Below, piece by piece: positions 35,801 through 46,554 of a DNA stretch of 64,000 nt. The DNA lies in NCBI GenBank assembly GCA_021399435.1, contig JAJTUP010000039.1, positions 124,001-188,000 on the forward strand, given 5' to 3'. The translations under genes and the position numbers were made by a program. Below the pieces are notes generated by a model. That model was not told where the DNA came from. It did not search any database and was given only the letters and a program-made list of their open reading frames with translations. Source of the DNA: Diaporthe sp. PMI_573 (lineage: Eukaryota > Ascomycota > Sordariomycetes > Diaporthales > Diaporthaceae). Every line of letters begins with the position of its first letter. The stretch's first letter is position 1.

Positions 35801-37855
35801 GCAGACTGTTGGCGTTGAATCTCGGCTAGCCTTGCCCTGTGGAAAGCATTCAAGCCTTCAGATGCAACGGCGGAAAAGTTAGATGACGCCCAGTCTGTCA
35901 TTGAGGATCCACGGTTCTCGCTGTACTCCAGGGCCCAACGAGCCAGCAGGAAGTTTGACCCAATCCTGTCTAAGAAATTGGACTTCTCGGGCATCGATGA
36001 ACTGGGCTTCATCTTGTCCATCTGATGGTCGACGTAGTCTGCAATATCCTTGGAAACTAGGGCCAGGTCGACACGCAGCTCCGTGACCTCAAAGTCTTCC
36101 AACCATTCTTGAACGAATGTTGTCCTTGCGCTGCTGCACCAGAGCCTCACGGGACTGCCTGTTCCTGCGCTCTTTGTGACCAGGCCAGAAAGGAATGCCA
36201 ATGTCGAGTACACGTGTCTCCGCGCGCGACCGACCTTCCTTTTCTCGTCCTTATTCTGCTTCTTGTCCGACCTTTTCTTCCCATTGAACGTTGTTTCTTC
36301 GTCCGACTTTGTGCCCTCATCTTCTTCTTGGTCTGTGGGAATGTCGTCGATTCCGTCCACAAAGAAAAACACTGCAGGACATTGTGAGATGAGAAGCCGG
36401 ATGAGGGCCTGGACCCCGGCGAGCTTGTTATGACGCTGCTCGAGGATGAACAGGCTCTCTCTATCGACCCCACCGGCATGATCCAACACATAGCTCAGGA
36501 GTTGAGATGCCAGCGATGCAGTGAGCTGGTACTCGGATTGGGGCTTGTCGAGGGACAGCATGAGCCGTGGCGTCGCATATCGCAACTCAGTGGCGGCAAT
36601 CCTCTCGGCCGCCTGCGAGGCAAGAATGGACTTGCCGCACCCCTCGGGACCGGTCAGCCAGAGGAACGAGACGTCGCCCTCTGGTCGGACCCAGTCCCGG
36701 AACGTAGGGTCTTCGAACAGCCAGCGACCTGTGTCAGGGTGGTAGCGTTGTAGATTTCTCTGGTGATTTATATCGTTGATCGTTTCGGATGGGGTGCCCA
36801 GCCAAGACCGAAGTCGCTGGAGGTGATTTTCAGTGTTTGTGGTGCAGACGCGGCCGGCTCGGATGCGAGATAACAACTGCTCATAGTGGTCACCCCTTGT
36901 CACAAGCTCGGAAATCGTTCTTTTATCGAGTTTTTCAAGCAAGAGAACCGTCTCATGAGGAATTTCGGGATCATATGGACTTTTATCTTCGTAAGGATTT
37001 CCGGACGAGGGGTGGTCAAGCTTCCTGTAAGCCGATGTGATGTTCCAACGATCTGCAAGTTTGCGGAAATCGTCACGAACGCTTGCGACCACGGTTGACC
37101 ACAGCATTTGTCGAGTCGCACTGTCTTTACACGGCGAGCCTTCGGCGACCAGGTCCCACGCGAGTTGTGTGAGACTCTGTCGTGGGGTTTCGAGGAAGAC
37201 TACGTGCCTGGTCTTCCGGAAGATGGAGCGGTGCCGGTATATCGGTGATAGGGCGAGGCAAAGAGCCTGCGGTCCAAGCTTGGGGATTAGTTTCTTGCCA
37301 TTGGCTCTGCAAAACGGATGACTCGCATGGACTGACGCTTTGTATGATAATGCCACCAGTTCCATGCCCGATGAAAGTGAGCGGGATTTCCACCTGCAGA
37401 CAAGCCGTTCAGTCAGTCAACTCGAGTACTCCGAGACGTACACGTATCGGCCCGGCCATGCTCCGTGACAATCGAGACTTACTTTGTCAGCGGACCTAGC
37501 TGCTTTCAACTCGGAGCCTAACATTTGACCATGCTCGAAGATGATTCCGCCCTCATACAACCCATCCGACCGAATCGACAGCTTTTCCTGGTCGTAACCA
37601 TAGGCGAAGATACGCGCCGTGCCGAGGTCCAGCCCAAGGCGATCGACTGGCCAGAAGTTGCCATCTTCATCTTTCCAGTCCGACACTGGCCCTTTTTGAA
37701 GGCCATGAACGAAAACAATGCTAAGGTGTGTTAATGTGTTTGTCTTCGTCTCTCAGCGCGCGCGGGAGTCAGGGGTTTGCTCACTCGTGATCATGCTTAG
37801 GTGGTTGAGTTCCGTCTGGTGGCCACGCCACCTGGAGGCCGAGAAAATCATCCAT
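29842..37855 (-). CDS. NLR-like fusion: hydrolase-like, NACHT, ZZ-like, HET
   Basis: Seven exons (37855-37785, 37720-37483, 37393-37337, 37266-35780, 35694-34780, 34721-31792, 31703-29842) join in phase to 2519 aa. Start MDDFLGLQVAWPP. Residues 25-190: alpha/beta-hydrolase fold, IVFVHGLQKGP then FIGHGTGGIIIQ, where the usual GHSxGG nucleophile serine is glycine. Residues about 300-620: NACHT ATPase, Walker A GPEGCGKS (328-335) and Walker B AVFFFVDGIDD (420-430), preceded by the linker WLFEDPTFRDW. Residues 620-920: helical post-NACHT region. 1060-1260: very acidic Ser/Asp/Glu linker. 1275-1333: ZZ-like cysteine cluster (CDICG, RCLPC, VCEACF, then H-rich end). 1350-1750: beta-rich, HFSLCGRYLQV. 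1790-1900: CPSC and GCQFCSF, the usual pre-HET lead. HET core from 1980: YTILSYCWG, IWVDALCMVQDD, RAWTLQEKLLSPR. No WD40, ankyrin or TPR repeats. Likely a cytosolic incompatibility or defence sensor with a cell-death output (inference). Confidence 0.88.
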
Positions 37856-38458
37856 GATTGGAAAAAGTATGGCAGCCAAGCCCAACGAGAAATTAGCTCG
37901 ATTCGAAATTCGGACTCTTAAGATTGCAGCGCAGGATGTCGATGTCAGTTATTTAATTGCTTGTCGGTCCGGCAGCTGAAAAGCTCGCGTTATGCTCGTG
38001 CTGGGACCAGCGAGCAAGACAATTCCCGGGTTACTGCCGTCCTTGCGGCTAGATCCGGTCCGTAGCGATGTCATGGCTGCGCGGTTGCTGACCACCCTCT
38101 GCGGCTGTGCAACCTCCCAGGCAGACACGCATGAGCGGGCACCACTCTTAAGCTGACACATTGGCCGGATTGTAACACATATTAGTGGCTCGCATCGCGC
38201 AACTGCCTGTATGAGTGGGGGTTTCATAATGAGGCTCCGCGGTTGTGCTGATCTGTGATATCACAGCTGAGTCGGTCCCCTTCTGGAGGCCTACAAGGCT
38301 CTCATTGGCCTCTGCTTACGAGCCACTGTTGAGTCTGCCCATTGAAAGTTTCCAAGCTCTCCAGATACCTTTGACCAAGTCGCCCAAGAACTCTTTCCTA
38401 TCTCCTGTCAAAACGACAGCACTGAGCAGTTCTCATCGCTTCAAACCTCGCAACGAAG
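37856..38458. promoter_or_regulatory. Shared divergent promoter region
   Basis: 603 bases between the start codons of the NACHT-HET gene (minus) and the AAA+ ATPase gene (plus). It must hold both promoters, so co-regulation is plausible. I see no specific operator. Confidence 0.5.
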
Positions 38459-41400
38459 ATGTCGACGACACGGGACGAACTGGTGTCCCTGGCTCAGCTC
38501 CCGGAGCAGAAAACGACATCGTCCCCAGACAAGATCTTTGATGTATCGCAGTTCAAGCGGTATGTCAATAAGGACGACGTCCCCTCAGTGGTAATCGAGG
38601 AACTTCAGCAGGAATTCGGGAATGACATGGCCGGAGGTGAGTCGAAAAAGATCTGAACCACCCTTTCTAGACCGAGCAGACAGCCGATGTGAAACTTCTC
38701 TGGGCTAAACTTGGCTTACAACGTCAGCGATCGACAAATTTCATGACATGGAGAAGGAACCCGATTCCAAGCCCTCTGAGCTCGAGAACACTGCTAGTGG
38801 GGGAAAAGATGAGGAGACGGGCAAAGATGCAAAGACGAAAGAGTTCGACGAGGATCCCCTCGGCCGGAAGGAATTTGTGACCCGGGATCGATAGTACGTT
38901 TTACTTCTCACCTCATGCAATAGGTGCTGTCCACTGACTTGAAACCATAGCTGGGACAGGTATGTCCTCGAGGGTCTTTCTTGCATATGGCGGTGGATTC
39001 AGTTTGTTGGAGTTCCTCTCGTCAACGCTGACAACACAATTAATCCGCAGATACCGACGTGCATATGTTCTCCAGAAGCCGACAGAAGCCAAGGAATCAA
39101 CCAAGAACAAACGCTATGTCATATTTGCTCGTAGGGATTACGAAGAGGACAGGAAGACCTTCAACACTGTCATTCTTGTCTACGGGAAGATCCTGCGTAA
39201 TGCTTTACGCAACATCTTCCAGGGTGCTATGGACTTTAGCCTGACGGATAATGAGAACAGCGAGGTGAGAGAGACCCGAACTTGAGATGCTCATCCGATA
39301 CTTGCAATGATCCACAATCTGATCTCCACCCCTCGTTCCATAGCTCAGGGACGCCAGGTTCTTGTACTGGGCTAAGCCGGAACTCGAGCTGCTCGCTGGG
39401 CACTACAAGAGCGTCGACGACAAAACGGCAAGCTTCGAGATTAGGGCCGCGCTGAACCTCATCGACAAGGAGTACAAAGACATGATATCCGTACTTCCGT
39501 CTCTTCTCCCGCACTCCATCACCTTCGAGCACCTCTGGTGCCTGATTCCACCCGGCAGTCTGGTAGTTGGCCAAGACGACCTCGATTTCACGGATATATG
39601 GCGCGCTCTAAGCTGCGCAGTCAAGGAAACCCAACAAGGTGTTTTTCTCTTCATTACTGCAGAGTGCATTGCGTGGGACGGTGAGAAGATGGGTTATTCG
39701 TCTAGGACGCTGAAAGTCCCCGAGTTCAGCGGTCTCAAGACCATTGACAGTCTCCCGCATATCCCGCTCAAGTACCATCCCAAGCGGGAGGTGGTCATGC
39801 AGAAGGTTATGCAGCGAAGTGCCAAGGCTATCAAGTTCTGGACGCCTGGGTCTCAGCTTCAGGAGCATCAAGGGACCGGACTTGCTGAGATTGGGAAGGA
39901 TATCCAACGCTACGCTGTGAGTAAGGCCCCGGGTGAGAAGTGGTTGGAACAGCGCTGCTGACCTGTAACCTGTTCGCATCGCTCAGTTCAGCGGACGCGC
40001 CGTCATAGACCCGGCCATGATGCGAAGTACCCAACCATCGAACATGATATTGCCGTCGTCGCGAAGGATGCGCGACATTTCTGGCAAAGGTAGAGCATGG
40101 GTCTCTGACTTGACCACCAAGGAAGAGGTGGGTCGTTGCCCATCATCACTACAGCCATAATGCCTGGGCATGGCTGGCGTACGGGATATTTCAATGCGAA
40201 GCTCGATAATTCTGACATTTCTCGTATTAGTATCCTCGTGTCCTCGAAGAACTGCTCAAAGACGCCAACCAAGCCGTCCATCAAGGCGCCCAAAAGATAG
40301 GGCCGCCACCCGGAGTAAGTTCACGCAATTTGATCTCTTTAGGAGGTAGATGAGCTCTTCCACTACCAACCAGCTAATGACTCATTTAAAAGTTTCCAGG
40401 AAGTCGTGAATATTCTTGGGGCCCCGGATTGCCCATGCCTCCGATCATGAGGGACCCAGATGCGATGAGCAATGTCCCTCCACCTCACCGCATGTTCCGC
40501 CTGCCAGATTTGTATGAGGAACCCCGGAGGCTGGTCAAAGCCGCTGCAAAGTCCTCGAAAAATCCCGTCCAGCTATCCGATGAGCAGATGTTGCTTGTTT
40601 CCAGTTTACTCTATGGATACAGTCTTCAGGATGGGACGTGGGGTAAGCCCGGGATACAGACACCATATGTGCGACGGCTCATGGCTGATGCACTTCCAAT
40701 TACCCAGGTGCTTTCGCCGTTGACCGAGTCGCGGACGTCGTGTGGAACGAGTAAGAGCCCTCTCTAAGACATGTGATCTACACGCCGTACTGACACACCT
40801 AATCAGTAAAATCTTCCCATCCCTCGTTATGGAACCGTCCCTTAAGAGCGTCATCTACCAGCTCGTGACCGCACACAGCACCGACTCCGCCGACTTTGAC
40901 GACTTCGTCAAGGGTAAGGGCAAGGGCCTGATCGGCCTTCTGTTCGGTCCGCCCGGCTCAGGCAAGACGCTTACGGCCGAGGCCGTCGCTGAGACCGCCA
41001 AGATGCCGCTGTACATGGTGTCAAGCGGGGCGCTGGGCCACGACCCTGTAGACATCCAACACAGGCTGTCGGGCATTCTCAAGCTGGCAAGCCACTGGAA
41101 GGCGGTGCTGTTGCTTGATGAGGCGGATGTGTTCCTGGCTGAGCGCACGCTGACCAACATCGAGAGGAATGCTATCGTGTCCATATTTTTGCGGGAGCTG
41201 GAGTACTACCAGGGTATCTTGCTATTGACGACGAACCAGGCGCAGGTGATTGATGAGGCGTTCCAGAGTAAGTTGAGTCTTGAGCATCTTCTTGGGCCCC
41301 CTGCCGAGCTTATCACACCCACTGACCCACAAGCCAGGCCGTATCCATTTCTCGCTATATTACCCCGTGCTCGACACTGCGGCCCGTCAGACCATCTGGA

Positions 41401-41888
41401 CAAACTTCCTCGACAGTGTTCGAGAGTCTAAGGGAGTCGTCGTCGACGTCACCTCCGAGGACACTCTTGTCTTGGCCGAGATGCCCTTGAACGGGCGACA
41501 GGTATGGTCATGTCTTGTATCCGATCTCTTTCAGGTTTCAGTACTGAGCAGCATGATGCAGATAAAAAACGCCGTCAGCATAGCAGTCAAGATCGCCGGC
41601 AACAGCAAAGACCGGACGATTACGTCGGAAGCCATCATCAGCACGGCCAAGCTTCTCCAGAGCCAGGAGTATCAAGGCAAGCGATTGCGAGCTGCGCGGG
41701 ACGAGGAAACTCTCGAGACATACTCCTTGAAGGGCCGATCTCCTTCGACTCAGAACATGGACGCCGTGCCGGTGAAGCCAGTTGCCGAGCGTCTTGGAAG
41801 CACGAGATGGCATTACGAGGCCGCGGGCATGGGTGCGGTGGCAGCTCTTCTTGCACTTGCTTGTCTAATGGGCACGAAGCTGAATTGA
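38459..41888 (+). CDS. AAA+ ATPase with DUF7025 region, possible tail anchor
   Basis: Twelve exons (38459-38636, 38728-38893, 38951-38959, 39051-39264, 39344-39916, 39987-40127, 40231-40314, 40393-40642, 40708-40750, 40807-41267, 41338-41501, 41562-41888) give 869 aa. Residues 120-350 hold the DUF7025-type region (ITFEHLWCLIPPGSLVVGQD, TLKVPEFSGLKTIDSLPHIP). Next comes WGAFAVDRVADVVWNE before the ATPase, Walker A GPPGSGKT (600-607), Walker B AVLLLDEADVFL (about 652-663), sensor 1 LLTTNQ and the arginine-containing SRIHFSLYY. The last 25 residues (AAGMGAVAALLALACLMGTKLN) form a hydrophobic segment, unusual for this cytosolic family, that could anchor it in a membrane. Exon 3 is only 9 bases; skipping it would create a stop. 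Members are abundant in ascomycetes, function unknown. Head-to-head with the NACHT-HET gene. Confidence 0.9.
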
Positions 41889-42602
41889 TCACAAGGCTCG
41901 TGGATCTTGGGAAACGAAGTACAGTACACTTGCCACTGATGGAAGGCCACTGAACCTCACGATTACACTCTTCTCGAGAATCGTCTTCTTCCGATTGAAC
42001 ACCCGACCGGAGCTTTTCCATTCATCACCACTCCGGGCCAAACACGCACAATAGGCTCTTGTTATGGGGACCAGATCTACGAAAGTTCCAAGTTCGTCTG
42101 ACCATTCTGAGAAATCTTCGGCCCTTGCCGCGAACGCTTGAGCTTGCTAATTCACTGGGATCCATCTCCCTGCGGACTCTGTGCCTCATCCAGTGAATTA
42201 CATCCTACACACAAGCCGCAACTCCCTCCACATCAAGGCCACAATTGGCATTAGCATGTGTTATGCAGTAGTGTGGCCGCATAAACTTGAGCCTGACTGA
42301 GTTGTTGGCTCCCGAAGATTTACGAATGAAGTCAAATATTTAAACAGAAAGAGTACTTGACAAATGAGTTCTTTCACACTCTAGCATTTAGATAGATTCT
42401 ACCTAGATGTAACTACGATTTCTTCACAGTGCTCTTAATTCTACTGTTTTCCCCACCGTCTCATTTAATTACTTCAATAGTCCTCTAAGTACCTATTCTT
42501 TCAATCTATATCTTCTCAAGTGTCTCATCCGAAAGCAGCCATAATGTTCTCCGTCTCATCTCTGATGTCGTAAAGGAGTTCTCGAGGCTTGCAACGACGT
42601 CT
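41889..42602. other. Gene-free, A+T-rich stretch
   Basis: About 700 bases, notably A+T-rich from 42.3 to 42.6 kb. No gene. Confidence 0.5.
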
Positions 42603-43174
42603 ATGAGGCAACTCGAATTCATTCACAGACTACCCACTAATATTTTCTTTCTTTTTTATTGCGGTAACTTTGCTTTTCTTCACATACTTCTTTTATTCCC
42701 TATTTGGCTTCCAGAGAACCGTGGGGAGGGTGTTCCATTAATTTTTGAGCTGGTCCTGGGATTCGTCATCGAGTATATTGTCGGATGCGTGGTTTTCTTC
42801 ATCACCAGCACGAGAAGGCCCTTTCAATATGAGTGTCTCGACGCGCACAAGTCCGAAATACGACTGTTCAAGGTTGAGTCCGTTGTTACGATCTTGGGTT
42901 CTGGACGTAGCGGACTCGTGGAAGCAGATCTAATCCCTGTCCCCAGCGATTCGACGGCGCCTGTTACAGCCGTCTCATACACTTGGACTCACAGTGGAAA
43001 CCTGCATATCTTGGTCGGGCGAAAGGAGGCTTTAATGTCGTGTTCCGTCTGTGACTTGCCATGCGTTCTCGTGGACAACCCAGCAGAGAGGACATTCAGT
43101 GTCTCCGGATTGACTGCACCTGCATAAGCCAGGCAGAAATGGAAGGAAAGGGCTGGCAAGTTGCCCTAATGTAG
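42603..43174 (+). pseudogene. Truncated, frameshifted HET gene
   Basis: The frame opening at 42603 begins with two hydrophobic segments (IFFLFYCGNFAFLHILLLFP; FELVLGFVIEYIVGCVVFF). It then enters a HET start: LIPVPSDSTAPVTAVSYTWT, matching the YEALSYTWG motif. It stops at 43127, but the frame shifted by one carries RIDCTCISQAEMEGKGWQVA, the second HET motif (normally WIDAICINQ..EK..QV), ending in TAG at 43172-43174. So the gene has a frameshift near 43100 and is cut off before the rest of the domain. Both motifs are also substituted at conserved positions. I treat it as a relic; an unrecognised intron around 43100 is the alternative. Confidence 0.7.
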
Positions 43175-43317
43175 GGCTTCAAGTAGACTAGTTCGACTGA
43201 TAAGAATATATTCTTTGAATAGGCCCTGCGTGCGTTCAGCCTATGGCCCTGACAACAGCTGTGATGTCTCTTTGCAGATCTGCATCCCGGTGTTTTATTT
43301 GCCACAATCGTGCCGGT

Positions 43318-44312
43318 CTATTCCAGAGCGTCAATCATATGATGCACTTCCGTCCCTTGAACCACTGAGCCGTGTATTTCATCGCAAAACTCTGGCATAT
43401 CGTTCAGATAGAACTTGTCACTACTCGGCACCACCGTCTCGCCATAGACTTTGCTAGCCATTTTCCCATTGGAATCTGTAATAATTTCACCGTCAATGAA
43501 CATCAGGACCACTTTTGTGATGACATCCAATGGCGTGAATGCATTCTCAGGAAGCTTGTCCCACACAGCATCCGGCAGAATTTCAGTGCGGACGATACTC
43601 GGGCAGAGCGCATTGACGCGTATCCTGTCTGACGTGTAATACCACTCGGCGATGCTACGCATGAAGCCCGTAACACCGTCTGTGCGAGCATCAGCATCAA
43701 GTAACTTCGCGGAGACAACAGTCCGATCAAAAGAATGCTGAAAAAGACAGAAGAATGTACTCACGCTTCGAAGCAGTATAAATGGGGGAGAAGTAACTCG
43801 GCCATATCCCAGCAATACTACTTGTCACTACGATCGAGCCCCGGTCAGGCCCAGGAGACTGCGCCATATAGTGTCTCGCAATACGAACAGTGTTCATACA
43901 CCCCTTTAGGTTGGTCTCCAAAGCCGACCATTCCGGTTCGGGCGGCACCATTTCGGGCCCGTCGGAAGCGGAATACCAGTTGCCCCGCTCAAAGATGCCT
44001 GCGTTAGCGAAAACGAAGTCCAGGCGCTGACCACCTGCTTGCCAGGCAGCTTTGAATGCTTCCGCAAGGTCGTTGTAGATTGTCGTGTCGGCCTTGTGAT
44101 GAAAGACGTCCGGTGGAAGCTCGCGGGTCTTGTCTTTGACGTCGACGATGTGGATCTGCCAGCCTTCTCGTGCTACTAGAGCCTGAGCTACATCGAGTCC
44201 TATGCCACTGACTGCAGATATGTGTCAGTTCGTCTTTCTTGCCTAAATCAGAGGATACCTATGAATCACCTCCACCGGTTATTACAGCGACTTTAGTTTC
44301 GCGGTGTGCCAT
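43318..44312 (-). CDS. Short-chain dehydrogenase/reductase
   Basis: NAD(P)-dependent oxidoreductase of the classical SDR family. Three exons (44312-44270, 44211-43765, 43679-43318) join to 283 aa. The cofactor motif TGGVSGIG (residues 12-19) is split by intron 1 and restored by splicing. LDFVFANAG follows, then SIVVTSSIAG with the catalytic serine and YTASK with the catalytic Tyr and Lys, right at the end of exon 2. Next come RIRVNALCPSIVRT and an extended tail. The tail KVYGETVVPSSDKFYLNDMP is typical of fungal 15-hydroxyprostaglandin dehydrogenase-like members. The gene is intact despite sitting between two pseudogenes. Substrate unknown. Confidence 0.92.
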
Positions 44313-44663
44313 TGTGGAATAATCTGTAGCGTTTGGAGGTTGGCGCGATGTCAGTGCTGTAGACGTGGGTAATGCAATGGTGGAGGAGAGGTTCGTGGCT
44401 ATTTATTGAACTGATGGGAGCCTAAAACAGCTAGAATCTCCTTAGTTTCCCTCCATGAGTCTCCTGATATACTACTTCGACGAATGAACCTCTTCCTCCC
44501 ACGCAACCTCGCCGGCTTCCACTAGTGGAATGTCACTGTCTCATAAATGCATGCGATGTGTCGACTACTACGCAATGGGAAGTCTTTAGAGGGACTATAG
44601 GTAGAGCATAGAATATCCAAAATGCGTCAACGTCATTTATAACGACCCCAATCACCCTGACGC
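44313..44663. other. Intergenic
   Basis: Promoter of the dehydrogenase and the 3' side of the decayed kinase-like gene. Nothing else seen. Confidence 0.45.
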
Positions 44664-45698
44664 TCAGATCACAAGTGTTGAGCAGGGCCGCATAGCCGCC
44701 TCGTACAACTTGACCTGCAGGTTCACGGCCCCCAACGTGTCATCAGGCTCCTTATCCGGCTGACCAACGGTGTCTACGCCCTCCAGGCATGCCCGTGAAG
44801 CATGAGTTATGGTATCTCCGACGCTACCCTGCAAACTTTCCATATGGCTCTGGCTCGGAAGCACCTCGCGCATCTGTAGGACATCCTTGGCTTTGAGGTG
44901 TTTGAGGCTGCTGATTCCTAGTATTGATTCCAAGGGCTTCCAGTAGGCAATCTCGATCAATATCAGACTCAAGCTATAGATATCATAGCGCTTCCGGAAG
45001 CAACGGCCGGCGGCGCTATCCGCGCTGAAACCCTCCACGTTGGGGTGGCGGCAGAGTTCGTCAGCAAGAGAGGCCTTTGGGCCCTCCGACATCGTGACCG
45101 ACGCAACTGGCCTTGAGTAGCCAAAGCTGGTGAGTCAGCGCTCGCTGAGATCCATACTCATGTTTACGTCACCGGCGTCTCCTAGTCCGCCATGACAGAA
45201 GATGATGTTATCACTTCGTAACCCCTCGTGGAGCTTCTCCACACTTTCGATCAAGGTTCCCATGAGACGCACACGTGGTGTAAGACCAGACGTAGGACGG
45301 CCTCTGTCGGCGATGAGACGGCGCAGGGACAGCGGGCTGGAGTCAGGGTGTACACTGTAAGGAATCTCGAATACCAGCCCGTGAAGTATTTCCGATACAG
45401 TCGCGTGTTGCTGGTATTATCCTAGGCACTTTGGAGCTCAAAATTCAGTACTTAATTCACTCTCCCGCAGTAGTGAGACGACAGCCTCGAAACGCCTGAG
45501 AAAATCTGGCTCGGGGGCGCTACGCGAGCTCCATGGACCTCGCGGTGCCACCTTGCACTCAACCCAGATCCTACGTCTTTTCTGGCCAGGGATGGGGGGG
45601 TTGTACCACCCAGTCACGCGTCTCGTGCCTATGTTTTGGGCTGAGAGCATGGTTTCTGGCACATCAAGACATGGGGCGTTGCTCTTAACCATGATCAA
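44664..45698 (-). pseudogene. Decayed HeLo/prion-type kinase-like gene
   Basis: One continuous minus-strand frame reads like the C-terminal kinase-like half of fungal proteins that often carry a HeLo (prion-inhibition) N-terminus. Landmarks: RIWVECKVAPRGPWSS, FEAVVSLLRESELSTEF, CLG, EILHGLVFEIPYS, VEKLHEGLRSDNIIFCHG, LTSFGYSRP, RYDIYSLSLILIEIAYWKPLE and a C-terminal helix. It is broken by three in-frame stops: TGA at 45438-45440, TAA at 45417-45419 and TGA at 45135-45137. All three could arise from C-to-T changes (CGA to TGA, CAA to TAA), as in repeat-induced point mutation. The 5' part between 45700 and 46207 may continue the gene, but I could not place a HeLo domain. Confidence 0.75.
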
Positions 45699-46554
45699 CC
45701 ATGATTCCGTGGTGGGAAATGCCGGTGGTTAGGCACGTGGTTTTGATGTGGCTTCTTAGCGGTACGTCAAGATCATGGCTCCGGATTGCGTAAGAAACAG
45801 CTTTAAACTGGGCTAGCTTGACAAGATGGTGTATGAAGTCGCTTGCGTCGAGCTGCTTGATTTCTTGATCGGTCTGACAATCGTCAAAGCTAAGAGGAGC
45901 TCTAATTTGCGTAGTATCAAATCATGAGTCGAGCCAGCTGTCATGATTTCAATCACCTGGTCCATTTTGATGTTCAGTCAGATAATGTCGTCGTTGGTCC
46001 TGATTTGCTCAATGCGTAACATTTCTCCTCGGTTACTGTCAAGCATGTCACAAAAAAATTGTACATTCCCGCGAGACGTGAGAAGAAATTCTCCATTTTC
46101 GCACGGTCGGATATTACCCTAGCTTGGGGAACCTTTTTGTCATTTCCGTCTATTTCAATGCCATTTTGAGTCATTCGCTGTTTCCTGAAATCGAGGAACT
46201 GCGTCATCTGTGTTGTTGCCGTTATTTTTCTCTGTGCGCAGAAACTTAGTGGCTAGACACTAGAAGGCCGTCTGGCTGCGGAAGGCACTGTCCTCTCAGG
46301 ATAATGCGATGCAATAACGAACAGACCTGAGTTGCCGGTTGCACCTGCTACGGAACAAGATGGCATGCGAGAGCCAACAAACAACCCCGGCCTTGAACTC
46401 GTCTCACCTCGCAATGCTGAGGATTTCCCCTTTTTCTTCTGCGCATTCATTCTCAGCATATTATTATCGACTGCTGATCTGCCGCCGCCTTATTAATGGA
46501 TTGACTGAATTAATTAACTCATAAACACAATCAACACCCTAACACTCTCTTAAA
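45699..46554. other. Likely relic of the decayed gene plus spacer
   Basis: Contains a minus-strand open frame at 46207-45974 of uncertain character that may be the 5' part of the decayed kinase-like gene. The rest, 46208-46554, is the A+T-rich leader of the small gene that follows. Confidence 0.3.

Noticed and set aside
37266..37336. The apparent frame break in the NLR after GTGGIIIQS as a pseudogene mutation
   Set aside because: A 70-base intron with GTCAGT donor and GCAG acceptor restores IIIQS-ALCLALS, matching the hydrolase family, so the gene is intact.
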